Of a stretch of DNA of 64,000 nucleotides, positions 20,801 through 31,425 are shown one piece after another; positions within the stretch are counted from its first letter, which is position 1; each line of letters begins with the position of its first letter. Where the stretch lies: the NCBI GenBank assembly GCA_029532415.1, contig JAQOTA010000046.1:744001-808000 (forward strand), in the 5' to 3' direction. The notes below the pieces were generated by a model. The model was not told where the DNA came from, made no database searches, and saw only the letters and a program-made list of their open reading frames with translations. The translations under genes were made by a program, and so were the position numbers. This DNA comes from Marasmius tenuissimus (taxonomy: Eukaryota; Basidiomycota; Agaricomycetes; Agaricales; Marasmiaceae).

Positions 20801-22429
20801 AATGGGTGAGACGGGACCAGAAATCAAGGGCTCCCAGCGTAGCGCCAAGTTAGGCCCAATTTGTCAGTGGTCGAAAAGGCTCATGCTTGGCGTCGGGGTT
20901 CAGAGTGGATCGTTAGCAAAAGCAAAGCTGTAATGTATCGCGCACTGTGGGTTTGAGACAGGTGAGACGGGATCAGAGATAAAGGTGAGAAACCATCGCT
21001 TTCAATGAGAACCCCGTTGATACTGGTAATCGTGGTGAGGGCAGCTGCCAGGAAACTCAAAAGCGAATATCATTGGGATATTATGCATTAATCTTTGGAC
21101 TGGGTTCCAAGTCTTTTCATCTGAGCGCTATATCCAGTGCTCCTGGCGGCTTCGTCTGCTTAAAGTTGTTTTCAAACCAATGATGACTTGTTACTATCGC
21201 CGCCGACCCTTAAATGGATGAGAACGGAAGCGGCCCGGAAAAATCGCATCGGAATTTCAGCGACGGCGTAATTGTCGGGAAAGGAGTCAGTACTGTACCC
21301 AAAGCAGAGATAGCACTTTACGTATATGATCGTCTTGAACAATACTAACACAATCTGCTCGGAATACAGAGGGAGAGCGGGAGAAGTGTGCAACTATTGA
21401 GCGAAAAAAACTGACAGAAAGCTGAGAAAATTTTATTGGTATCTACTTGATGTCCGATTCCGTTACCACCACTAATCCTTAGTCTCGAGTATTCAGACTA
21501 CGATACTCACTAACGATCGCAAGCGATGTGAGTATGTAGTCTGGTGCTTTGTTATCTTACTATCCAATCATGTACCTTCAACCAACGTGATGGCCGCGTT
21601 TGCCCAGCCACCACGGGTAGCATCTACCCGAGCTCGAGCGCCGAAATCGAACACCTTCACGCTGACCCTGTTGGTGAGTGAGAAGCATGCTTGAGATGCT
21701 TAAAGACGACTTCATCGGCTCATTCGAATCTTTCGAAGGGCATCGAGAGGCCAGAAAAACTACGCCGTCGCAGTGCCGTGTTCTTTCTGGTACATGATCA
21801 GATAATCGGGAAAACATGACATTGCGGCTTCCTCACTGGGTGTGAGGATACCAAAAGTTGAACTTGGCTTTTCTCTCTCTCGCGCAGTCGAATGGGAATT
21901 TGGGGGCTTTAATCTGGCTTGGACTTCTCTTCGATTATTGTTTCAAAGAGGTTGGGTCTAAAGAGTTTATCAACAAATACGTAGAAGCGTTGTAACGGTC
22001 TGGATCTACCCCCATTGCTGATAGAGTTATGCTTCCCCCGGAGCCGACTGTACATACTGATGATTTCATACTTCCACTCATATATCAATTGTTTTGGGGT
22101 ATGTCATTGCGACGAGCGTACGAGCGTACCGGGTTGAGCTCGATATTCTTCATATCAATTGTCTCTCCGAACAGTTTGTCGATATTGGGGCATGCCATTC
22201 CATGGTTGTTAGATCTTATCGCTATTCTCTCGTCGAGCGAAACCAAACTACTTACGTGACCACCTATGGACTCCAGCGAGCGAATAACGAATCCGAAATA
22301 AGTGTCGGGTGGCATCACTTGGTACGCCTGCCTCAGTAAAAACCGAGAGCAGATTCTCTGAGAAGCCTTCTCTCTACTCCATGGCTAACTTTCCTCAAAC
22401 GTCGGGCCAAAACTCTTCAGTGACCTCAA
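20801..22429. other. no gene recognised
   Basis: Short frames only. The plus-strand frame 22029-22259 contains hydrophobic segments (LSSIFFISIVSPNSLSILGH) and may be a decayed membrane protein exon. No RNA gene or transposon end was identified. Confidence 0.35.
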
Positions 22430-23540
22430 GGTAACTTACCTTAAGTTTTTCTCCTTAAGTTACCGCAAACATGACTCACGATGGCCCTTAAGATATTCTC
22501 AAGGTATCCTTAAGGTCCTCTTAAGATCTCCTCTAGTGTCATTAGGGTCTAGAAGGGGGCTTAACCGGGACGATCCAAAGCAGTGTGAAGCCTTCGAGGA
22601 GACAGGTATGTCTGCTCGTCAGATTACGTTGACGTCGTTGACATTCGGACTCTTCAGGTGAACATATTTCCTGGACACGGCAACAAGCGGAAGTCTATCG
22701 GTGGATGGAGGAATTCGAGCGTAAACACGCCGAGTTCCACCACATGATCAGCTAGTTCACGAGGATGGAGGCGGCATGGCAGGAGCTCGCTGCAAGCCCC
22801 GAAGCCCCCATTAATGAGCTCGAGAAGCTGGATTCAAATCCGGAGTTTCGTACTATGAAGCTCCTCGCCTTTAGGGCTCGCGCTAAGCGTCAAGCCGCGG
22901 TGTGGGGAGATATTGCTTGGGTAGCCCTAGTTCAGTTCAGTAACTTACCCCGACTTCTTCGACATGGACCAGCCATTACATCCCCGAGTGGAGAACTTTC
23001 AGAAGAAGCAGTTTGAGTGTGCCAGCGCACTGGACATCCAGCGAGCTGATCTGGTATGTACTACGGGACCTTCGAATTACTCATTTGACTGACGTACACT
23101 GTCCAGGTCTACGGCGCAGCCAAGGCCGGCACTGAACGCTCCAAACCGGCGACGAAGGCGACGAAAAAAGAACGACAGGGGAAAAGTAGAACTTAAGGTA
23201 GCAAGGGACAATATTATTATATTGAACATTGTATTGACACCTATTGGGGAATGCTATCGATTTATCCTACCCTCATGTTGTGCCCTCCCTTCATACTCTT
23301 GAGCTACCTAAAGCACAATCTCCAGTTCCCTCAAGATCACTCATGATTCTTTGTACTTTACCCTTAAGTGATCTCAGATTCTCTCCTTTTCGAAATCTTA
23401 AGTTGATCTTAAGTTTTTCTACTTAGGTTACAGGCGACAATATACTTACGGTCTACTTTGAGTGGACTGGATGGTAAGACGAGGAAGGAAAGGACACTTA
23501 AGGACATTGGCCCAGTCTTAAGAATACCTGGCCTAGATTA
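22430..23540 (+). mobile_element. CTTAAG-rich transposon remnant with a probable KDZ-type coding fragment
   Basis: At least 11 copies of CTTAAG occur within 1.1 kb, clustered at the two sides (about 22440-22530 and 23195-23525). The sequence CTTAAGTTTTTCTCCTTAAG on the left is matched by CTTAAGTTTTTCTACTTAGG on the right (23408). Such clustering resembles the subterminal binding sites of DNA transposons. Between them is a short coding remnant. I could not define terminal inverted repeats or a target duplication. Confidence 0.45.
22690..23016 (+). pseudogene. possible KDZ transposase C-terminal remnant
   Basis: The frame reads QQAEVYRWMEEFERKHAEFH, a stop, then FTRMEAAWQELAASPE and later KLLAFRARAKRQAAVWGDIA. 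The pattern of a tryptophan-containing helix (WMEEFERKHAEF) followed by an AAWQELA helix resembles the C-terminal helical part of fungal KDZ transposases and their relatives as I remember them. This is recognition by pattern only. One in-frame TAG near 22753 and loss of surrounding coding sequence indicate a dead remnant. Confidence 0.35.
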
Positions 23541-23639
23541 CCCTTCTCTCAGAGCGGCGAAGAGGGGCACGAGAAGGTCAATGTCGGTTCTGCTTCCATA
23601 GCAGACATTGCTGGCTTTAACTGTACCGCGGGATTGACC

Positions 23640-23785
23640 ACTTACACCGTCCACCCCCCTACGACCACTTACACCACCACCCCTTACTTACACCACTTTA
23701 GGCTCAGATGCACCCGAATCATCGAGATACACCACCTGGGCAAATTTCGCGTCATGGAGGAGGTGGTGTAAGTAGTACAGCGTGC
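23640..23785. repeat. ACTTACACC repeats with an inverted partner
   Basis: CACTTACACC occurs repeatedly on the left (around 23638-23697), and GGTGGTGTAAGTAG lies at about 23761-23774 in inverse orientation. The arms could pair over about 13 bp. This may be a small decayed inverted-repeat element; no target duplication is evident. Confidence 0.3.
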
Positions 23786-24049
23786 AACCGCGTGGGATGT
23801 TGGAGAACTTCTGAGGCTGAGTCAGAGCCCAGACAAGTCAGTGACTTGGAGTTTCAAGCCATCGTTACTTGTAGATACTCTTGTGTATAACTTTCTACTT
23901 TCTATTCCCCCGCGAGTGTTTATAAACCAGCTCCATGCAACAAAACTTAAGTTGTCTGAGGAGTACTCAAAAAAGTCGGCCACAGGGCTAGAATACAATA
24001 GTAGAATGATTTGATTCTGGACCAAAGACTATAAAAACCCATCGCCATA

Positions 24050-24140
24050 CCGGGATTTGAACTTCGGGTCGAGTGGAAAGCGTGGGCCAACGTTACTTCT
24101 CAGGAGGGGAGCGCTGCTGCGCTACCGCTGAACTAAAGGT
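24050..24140 (-). pseudogene. tRNA-like sequence, degenerate
   Basis: On the minus strand an A-box-like TTAGTTCAGCGGTAGCGC is followed, about 50 nt later, by a B-box-like GAAGTTCAAATCCCGG. The spacing is near that of a tRNA gene with a long variable arm or intron. The 5' acceptor stretch does not pair with the 3' side, and the T-stem appears mutated (CCGAA against CCCGG). I therefore read it as a tRNA pseudogene or the head of a SINE, not a working tRNA. Confidence 0.4.
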
Positions 24141-24253
24141 TCAATTATACTTGTGCGGCTTTAGTACTCTATATAGCGCTCATGATCTTCTCTAAGGAAA
24201 AAAGTCACTTCTCAGGGAGTCGATACTCTAAAAGTAGATAAAAACAAAGAAAA

Positions 24254-26300
24254 CTACACCTTCTGACGTTTTGAGGGTGGCTTCCTACTCGACGAGGGCT
24301 TCTTTGACACCACGGGCACAGCCCGTGGTACGACGGTATGACTCGACACGGGCTTACGCTTTCTTTGAGTACCTTCCGCCAGTATGTTATCCTCCGTAAT
24401 TGTACAACCGACCTCTCGAGTTGGCCCATACTCTATGTACCAAAATCGGTCCTCTTGAGCTTGAGAGTCCTGCTGACTAGTGGAATGACCAGCTTGGGCG
24501 CTGGCGTCGAATTGAATATCATCCGGGATGCTAAAGGACGAGCAGGGGGATGACGGAGGAAGAGAGTTGAGCCCGGAGGATGTTGGCGAGGGTGGCAGCG
24601 GTAGCAAGAAGCTGTGGTCGCCGCCGTAATCAAGTCCGGACGCAGCTGATCCTCCGATGGAATGAAGGAATGGACCCTCGGGATTATTGAAAAATGTAGG
24701 GTCAATCGGTGTATCTAAACAATGTTGAGAGAGAGAGAGTTGTTGTGAGTAAATTCAGTTTATGACGTACCATTATCCATCTCAAACCCCTGAGCGAGAA
24801 TTTCCTCGAATGTATTGTCCCCATCGAATTGAGTTGGATGAACTTCTGGATCGGTGGTGAAGGATGGGAGAAGAGCATCGAACTCGTCGTCATTGATCTG
24901 GCTTTGAGATGGCCATTGCGGAGCCGGAGGCTGGGTTGCTGATAAGTCGGTCGTAGTAAAGTCTTGTAGTACCTGAGCAAAGTCCAGGGCGTCAATTGCA
25001 AAGTCGAGTGAGACCTCGCATGTCAGGTTGGAGGCTGTCACATGACCGCCTATTGGCAAAGCAGGGTCCGGAAGCTCGAAAGAAAATGCTTCAGGCCCAG
25101 GGAAGTCATAGAACGGTTGAGGGTCATCTATTGTGTATCAGGGCTAAGTGTCAGACGCCTACATATGACTTTCCGTGAGTATCACGTACCATTTCCAGCA
25201 GATGCCAGTTCGGGTGTTATTGCTTGTACATCGGGGACTTCAACCTGACTGATTTCGTCTGCTAGCCCAATGTGATCTTTTGTGCTAGAAAAATCTGAAG
25301 ACATAATCCTTGTCAACGGTGCGTCACAAATATTGAGCTATAGATACCTTCGTCCGAGCTACTACTGGCGATCTCTTCAGTGACCTGGATGCTGGTTTTA
25401 GGACGCCCACTTGAGGTGCAATCCGAATTGATCTTCTCGACGTTCAACTTCCGACTTGGAGCACGGCAAGTAGTTCCTCGAGAAGAGCCGGGTTTGAGTG
25501 ACGCCTGAAGTTCCTTGATCAAAGCCTTGTGCTGGTTGATCTCCGCTCTGGTCCGATCTTGCTTATCTTTCTGCTGTGCTGCTTGCTTCTTCTTTGCCAA
25601 GGCCGCACTATTACGGCCGATACTCCGTGACATCCGATGGTGTAGCTCGTTGTTGTTGTTCTGTTGAACACCGTGCGCCATAGCTGTCTCGATAATGCGA
25701 ACTTGCGCACTATCAGCCTCCTGAGCACTGTAATGCTGATGATTAGCAAGGATAATGAGCAATTGAATGAAAAATTGCACCGTTCAATTGCCTTTACGAT
25801 GCGTAGCTTGATGCCGGTCTCTCCATTTGTCCAAGCATGTTGAGCCTCCCCAGTATTCATGCTGTCTGGTACACAGTCCCAGTCATCGTTATCGATATCT
25901 GAGAGATCCTTGATCATGCAGGGAAGGATCCACTTATGAACCCTTTTCTGATTCCACCAATCTGTGATGTAGATCATAGATCAGTTTCGATATCGGGATC
26001 CACAGAAGGAAGTTCTCGCCTGAAACCTGCTTGTTGCCCAGTTTTGAAACCCATTTGTCGAAATTTTTGACATCCTTCCATGTTTTGATATGAGTCGTGC
26101 AACCTTTGATGTATCCGAGAGCCTCTGGTGGGTGATCTTTGAGTGCCAGAGCTAATTGATTGATGCCACTAGGACAAACATCAGATTAAAATAAGGAATG
26201 TAACGTTATTCACAGCTACCCGAGACAAGGGAAGATTTTGGCCTTTAACATCGACACGACGAGGATCAAGTGTCCAACGATGAGCCTTCCATATGGCGAC
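24254..26300 (-). pseudogene. transposon-derived protein, 5' truncated, multi-exon
   Basis: Minus-strand segments read GINQLALALKDHPPEALGYI, then WWNQKRVHKWILPCMIKDL, DNDDWDCVPDSMNTGEAQHA and TNGETGIKLRIVKAIE. This HPWILP / NTNxxExAHAxTN pattern recurs in a large group of agaricomycete transposon-like proteins that I remember without a firm family name. A coiled-coil/basic segment follows (RSIGRNSAALAKKKQAAQQK; DRTRAEINQHKALIKELQAS). Then come acidic and Ser/Pro-rich exons ending in a basic tail KKPSSSRKPPSKRQKV at 24254. Upstream of 26220 the frame has several stops and no start was found. Exon joins are only partly resolved. A nuclear-localisation role for the basic tail is inference. Confidence 0.5.
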
Positions 26301-26336
26301 GGTAAGCAAGAGCCTGACCCCTACAAATTCTCTATG

Positions 26337-27215
26337 CTATTCGTGGCGGGTGCTTGACAGACTAGACGCGGAATACAATATAGGAACAAGGCTAAAAACG
26401 CGAATCCTGGAGCTCGCATGAGCGCATCGTTGATGTAGACAGCTACACTGATCTAGACTGTCGATAAGTGGTGGTGGTTCAAAGCGAAGAGCTAAAGGGC
26501 GGGAAGAATTCGGACGTGCACCCCTATGACGTTGGCCTGATTTTCCCATTTCCCACTTCTTTAGTTTTCGTGAAACATTTCGCGCACTCGAGCACGGACC
26601 ATTGACCGATACAGTTGTATTGAGCTCCGTCAGTGTCGGTGGCTAAGACTGAGAGAAGTTTGTCAGGGGTTCCGATCATCACCCTTCGGAAAAGCATCTG
26701 AAAAGCATCTGCGATGTCGAATGGCTCACAGACGGCCCCTGCGAAAGCTGGCAAATGAGATAATCCAGAAAAGAAAGTATGAGGAGCCTATGAAATTGGG
26801 CGGATGGACAAAGTGGAGCACTAAATAGACGGGCCAAATCTCGTATAATACCCAGCAAATACACTCTAATCTCTCAGGTATGCGACTGTTTGGCCGTTCG
26901 GGGGAGAAGTTTCTGTACTCGTATCATGTGTCCCTCGGTTCATCAATCAATTACAAATGTCTCGGGAATCATTGGTCGTTCGTCATCTGAGTCCAATGAG
27001 AAATCATCGGTCCTCTCCGGAGGTACCCCGCGTCGATTTTCGAGATTACCGTTAGTCATCTGTTCATGATGAATCGGTGTACGCTGTTCTCCATTCTGAG
27101 AGTCGTAGAAATTACTACATGTTTGAAGGGCCGTCATTAGGAGGCAACAGATATCTATAAAAAATCGGGGCGGTGAGAATGTGGCGTCGTCACTATCGCT
27201 CAATTTCCGCGCCAC
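26337..27215 (-). pseudogene. paralogous segment X, copy 2, divergent from P450 gene A
   Basis: Shares the CTCGAGCACGGACC region and flanks with segment X at 20.5 and 36.4 kb. Minus-strand frames include LSVLATDTDGAQYNCIGQWS in the conserved part. Near the P450 promoter lies an acidic frame containing ENRRGVPPERTDDFSLDSDD, which could be the cytoplasmic tail of a membrane protein. The DNA around the latter is also similar at 36.72-36.97 kb. I cannot name the gene. It and the P450 would be divergently transcribed, with about 250 bp between the 27215 frame start and the P450 ATG at 27457. Confidence 0.4.
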
Positions 27216-27456
27216 ATGTCACTATTGGCGAGGGGTATACCTCTTGATGTTACCGGCTTCCTTCTAGTGGAGTCGGCTACCTTATCCAAGGCACTTGTTG
27301 TCAGCCATTTCAATTCTCAGATGATCCAGATCCACAGAACCGTACTTTTATTAGAATCGCCACAGTCGTTGAATGACCCGCTTTTGTTTGAGATGTCAAA
27401 CAAGCAACATATAAATATTAAGGTTTTCAACGGTAAAGAATCCCCCATTCCCAGCT

Positions 27457-29641
27457 ATGTCTTCAATCTTACTATCCAACCCAATAGCTTCTTCCGGTGT
27501 GATTCTAGGCATTGTAAGTATCCAACAGCCAAACCACCATACACTCTGACGACTTATCCATCGTCTTCCCACAGGCCAACCACCTTTACTTCAAAAAACA
27601 TGAGCCTGTTCGAACAGCTATCATCCACACCGCCTGTTTCCTCCTCCTCCAACCCGCACTTCAACTCTTCCTTCTTTACCACTTCGCCTCACTCACCATC
27701 TCCGCCCCTCACATCATCCTCGCATATCTCATATTCTTTTCCTCTATAACAACTTCCATCGTTCTATACCGTATCTCTCCCTTTCATCCCCTGGCAAAGA
27801 TCCCCGGTCCGATGATCTTCAAGATCTCCAAGTTTTGGAGGATGTACATCTGTATCACAGGCAAACAGCACATTGCTTTGAAGGAGCTTCACGATCGCTA
27901 CGGGCCAATCGTTCGGTCTGGTACGTCCTTACATTCTTTTACTCTTCAATCTCAACAACTGGCCTCCCAGGCCCGAACGATATTTCCGTCATCGACCACG
28001 CTTCCCTAAAAGCAGTTCTCGGTACAGAAGGACTCCCAAAAGGACCCGGTACGTTCTACGCTCGTCCCTTCCATGACATGCTCCCAACGTCGCCACAGCC
28101 TACCTCGCACGGAAAGTAGTCGGACTACCACCACCTCTCGTTGTAGCAACCGGAGACCAACACACTGCCCATCGTCGACTATGGAGTAGGGGTTTCTCGT
28201 CTGAATCCATCAAAGATTATCAGCAGATCATAATCTCGAAGGGAAATGAACTCGCAGAGGCACTCGCTGTCAGAGTGGGAAAGGAGTTGGATTTAGTGGA
28301 GTGGATGAACTTTTTCACGTGAGTTCGAGTTCTTGCATTCAACGATTGGGATTTCGTGGTTGACAAAAGGACACTGCCTAGGTTTGACTTTATGGCCGAA
28401 ATGGTGTAAGTATGAACCACACACCTCGTCTCTCCACTCAAAAAAATAATTGTAAACCCCCGTTCTCAGATTCGGTTCGAAAACCGGAATGTTGAAACAC
28501 GGGAAAGACAACACAGGTATAATTAATCTCATCCACGCCGGATCTTGGTACGTTCCAACCCTCCCATTTTTTACCGTGTATCTCCCTTATCTCAGTTTTA
28601 ACTTTAATCGTGTGACCCCTACAGGTCCGCTGAAATATCGACCCACGTCCCATGGCTTTCATACCTCCTCACTTTCCTCCCCTCCTCTCTCTCCGAACTC
28701 CGCAGAATTTCTTTTGCCTGGGGCCACCGTCGAGTCAAAGACGGTTCCAAGACTAAAGATCTCTGGTACCACCTAGTACGTCCTTATCTCAAACAAACAA
28801 AAGCCAAACCCACATTGCCACTCAGAGCGACGAAGAAGGCCACGAAAAAGTGAAACCCAGACCTGACCTTGTCGGTCCCGACTCCTTATCCGCCATCGTC
28901 GCAGGCTCCGACACAACCTCAACAGCAATGTCCAATTTCTTTTGGTGTATCCTCTCCCACCCGGAAGCATACAAACGAGTTGTTAGTGAGGTCGATAAAG
29001 AGTACTCACCAGGAACAGACCCGTTACTCGATACGTCGCGGTATGGGAATCTAAAGTTCTTGAAAGCGTGTTTGTGAGTGTTGTCAGCTCTATGGTTGGT
29101 AGGTAATAACTAATGACTCTAAAAGAAACGAATCTCTCCGTGTCCTCCCACCAGTTCCCTCCAACGGCCCACGAGTCGTTCCTAAAGGATCCGGCGGCAA
29201 AGTTATCTGCGGACAGTGAGTACCCCCAGTACCATATATACAATTAAAAAACCCCGCTGAAACGTGCTGTGCACCAGCTTCATTGCCGAAGGTACCCAAG
29301 TCCAAGTCCCACCCCTCTGCGTCCACTACAACCCCTCCAACTTCTCCCCCTCCCCCGAATCATTCATTCCCGAACGTTGGATCCCCGGTGAACTCCAAGT
29401 TCCTGCTTCCTCGATTACAATGAAAACAGACGCGTTCATTCCCTTTTCGTACGGCCCAGCAAACTGCGTGGGAAAAAACCTCGCTATGAACGAGATGATG
29501 ATGATCCTCACTATGTTGATTCAGAAGTTTGATTTCGCGTGGGCGGAGGGGTTTGAGCGGGAGGAGTGGGTAGGAAGGAAGGTTGATGCTTTTTTGACAG
29601 TGAATGGGCCGTTGAAGGTAGTTGTTAGGCCGAGGTTCTAG
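27457..29641 (+). CDS. cytochrome P450 A, 10 exons
   Basis: Exons 27457-27513, 27575-27920, 27971-28048, 28099-28318, 28382-28405, 28470-28547, 28625-28775, 28826-29073, 29126-29215 and 29278-29641 join to 1,656 nt and 551 residues, with GT-AG introns throughout. Two hydrophobic N-terminal segments (IIHTACFLLLQPALQLFLLY; then LAYLIFFSSITTSIVLYRI) precede the proline-rich PFHPLAKIPGP hinge, so it should be ER-anchored. The I-helix oxygen-binding motif is AGSDTTS, the K-helix ExxR is ESLR, the PERF region is FIPERW, and the heme loop is FSYGPANCVG with the thiolate Cys. It is a monooxygenase needing a P450 reductase; the substrate is unknown. It is closely similar to P450 B at 37.2 kb, with identical exon lengths. 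No CYP family is assigned. Confidence 0.9.
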
Positions 29642-30200
29642 GGTAACAGGAGACTGGTACATGCACAATTACACTGAAGCGAGGCAACGAACTAAGTACT
29701 GTAGCATAATCTAGACGCTACAAGGTTACGCCTCTCTTACATTAACGAGACATATATGTATCATCTCTACCAAGTGGCATTGGATTCCTAACGAATCAAA
29801 TCTCGTATCTTAGTGCTTCAGTGATGAAGGATGAAGGAATGTGCGAGGTTCTAGTTATCCTCATAAAGCCAAGAACGGTCGATTGATGTTTCTCACCTGT
29901 TGTCCTTAAAGGGGGTCATTTCGGGTTTCCAGGTGGGTTGGGCGGTAGGAAGTAGGTATGAACATGCAAGGTAATGATCAAGCCGAACCTTCAATCTAGC
30001 GTACAATTTGAAAAATAGAATTGAAACGGCCAAGGCAAGGAGAGTTATAGTACGAATGCACACTGAGCTTACCGGCACTACGAACAAGAGAAAAGAAAGG
30101 TACTTCGGAGTGTCCATCGAAACGGCCAACACTTCAATCACCTACAACATACTCCCTGCTCCTACCTTCTCTGCATCCAACGGGAAATCAGTTATCGTGA
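29642..30200 (-). other. conserved segment Y downstream of P450 A
   Basis: The DNA here is clearly related to 39383-39930 behind P450 B, including CATAATCTAGACGCTACAAG and a shared stretch around 29960-30190. On the minus strand an 82-codon frame (29893-30141) begins near VSMDTPKYLSFLLFVV and contains a hydrophobic stretch ITLLALAVSILFFKLYA. The frame is not conserved in the second copy, where GTAAGCTCAG follows at the same place, so an intron donor is as likely as coding sequence. It may be the 5' end of a small convergent gene, or simply duplicated flank. Confidence 0.35.
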
Positions 30201-31425
30201 CAATAGGCCAGATAAACACAGGTTCTCAGCGGAGGATCTCCAGAAACATATGCAAAATTCAGTACTGCTTGGCCTATGCTCGACTCCTAGACTCGCGTAG
30301 CCAGTTACGGTATGCTACTGATGGATTGATGGGCGCCTGGGCCGCCGCAGTTCATTGTGCTCGTGGTTTTTTCGCATTTACTATTCTGGGGGGAGAATTG
30401 CAACTTTTTGTGAATTTTCTCTCCCTCACTCCTACACTGTACCTACCACAATTTCTTCATTATAGAAACATTTTATATACTCAAAAATGCTTAACCTGAT
30501 TTTCTGGGATTTTTCCCTTCTCCCCTCGTTGTGTCGGGCAATGTCCGAGAAGGGAACAAGAATTGCGACCCCTTTGGGTCACGGTTTGTCACAACCGGCG
30601 GCCCTCGGCAGACTGACCAGGTAATGGAATCAAAGGTTCGTGTACATCACCCACCAACTCTCTGTCAGTTTCATTCGCTCCACCGAGCTCGCTCCTCGCC
30701 CCCTCCCACCCCAAAATTTGGTGCATAGACACTAATAGTATACCTTCAAATGACTATGTACTCGTTACTGTGTATTCGGTGCGGTAATAGACTGTTCCTG
30801 AGCTGTCACATCCATATCACGTCTAAAATTCCGATGTTTTTTGGGCCTCATTCCTCTTCCCTTCGACCTCTGAGCTAGCAGAGGTAATAGCAAGCCCTTG
30901 AGTACTATAATTTGCTTGGAAAAAATTCCCGAGACGAGGGAACGGCGAGAACACCTTCGTTCAGAAAATTTTGCTTATCCCCCCCCATCGCAGATCGTGT
31001 GACAGAATAGTATTCTGTGTTCCTCGCTTCAACACTAAGTACCCTCGTCATTCTCCCATAGGATGATAGGGCGGTACGTCGCGGCAATTGAAGTTTCTAC
31101 AGAGTGGAAGACCGCGTTGAACAAGATTTTGCTAAGCTAAAATGTCACAATTTCGTGACACGGTTCTGAGGCCAGGGTTGATACAGGTTGATATCTGCCG
31201 TTACCCAACCCTCTTCCCTTCCATGTGCTCCTTGCCCTTGTGAAGAATGGCTGGAATTGAGCCTAGGCCTTTACCATACCTACATCCATACCCGGCGTTA
31301 TTGCATAGTTACCCGGCTTCACCCAGCCTTCAAATTATCGTGGCCCGGAAAGGCCTCATATACGCCGGCAATCGTAAATGAATGCCCCCCCAGTCCTCCC
31401 TTCACACTTTCCCTCTCACTCAGCT
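30201..31425. other. no gene recognised
   Basis: Short frames only; no transposon ends seen. The last 200 bp, C/T-rich and directly before the ATG at 31426, presumably hold the promoter and leader of the next gene. Confidence 0.4.

Noticed and set aside
27216..27749. 177-residue plus-strand ORF at the P450 A start
   Set aside because: It reads through the promoter, intron 1 and exon 2 in the wrong frame. The spliced P450 start at 27457, supported by the paralogue, explains the sequence.
29893..30141. Small single-helix membrane protein as a confirmed gene
   Set aside because: The frame is not preserved in the duplicated copy at 39.6-39.9 kb, and a splice donor sequence sits at the point of divergence.
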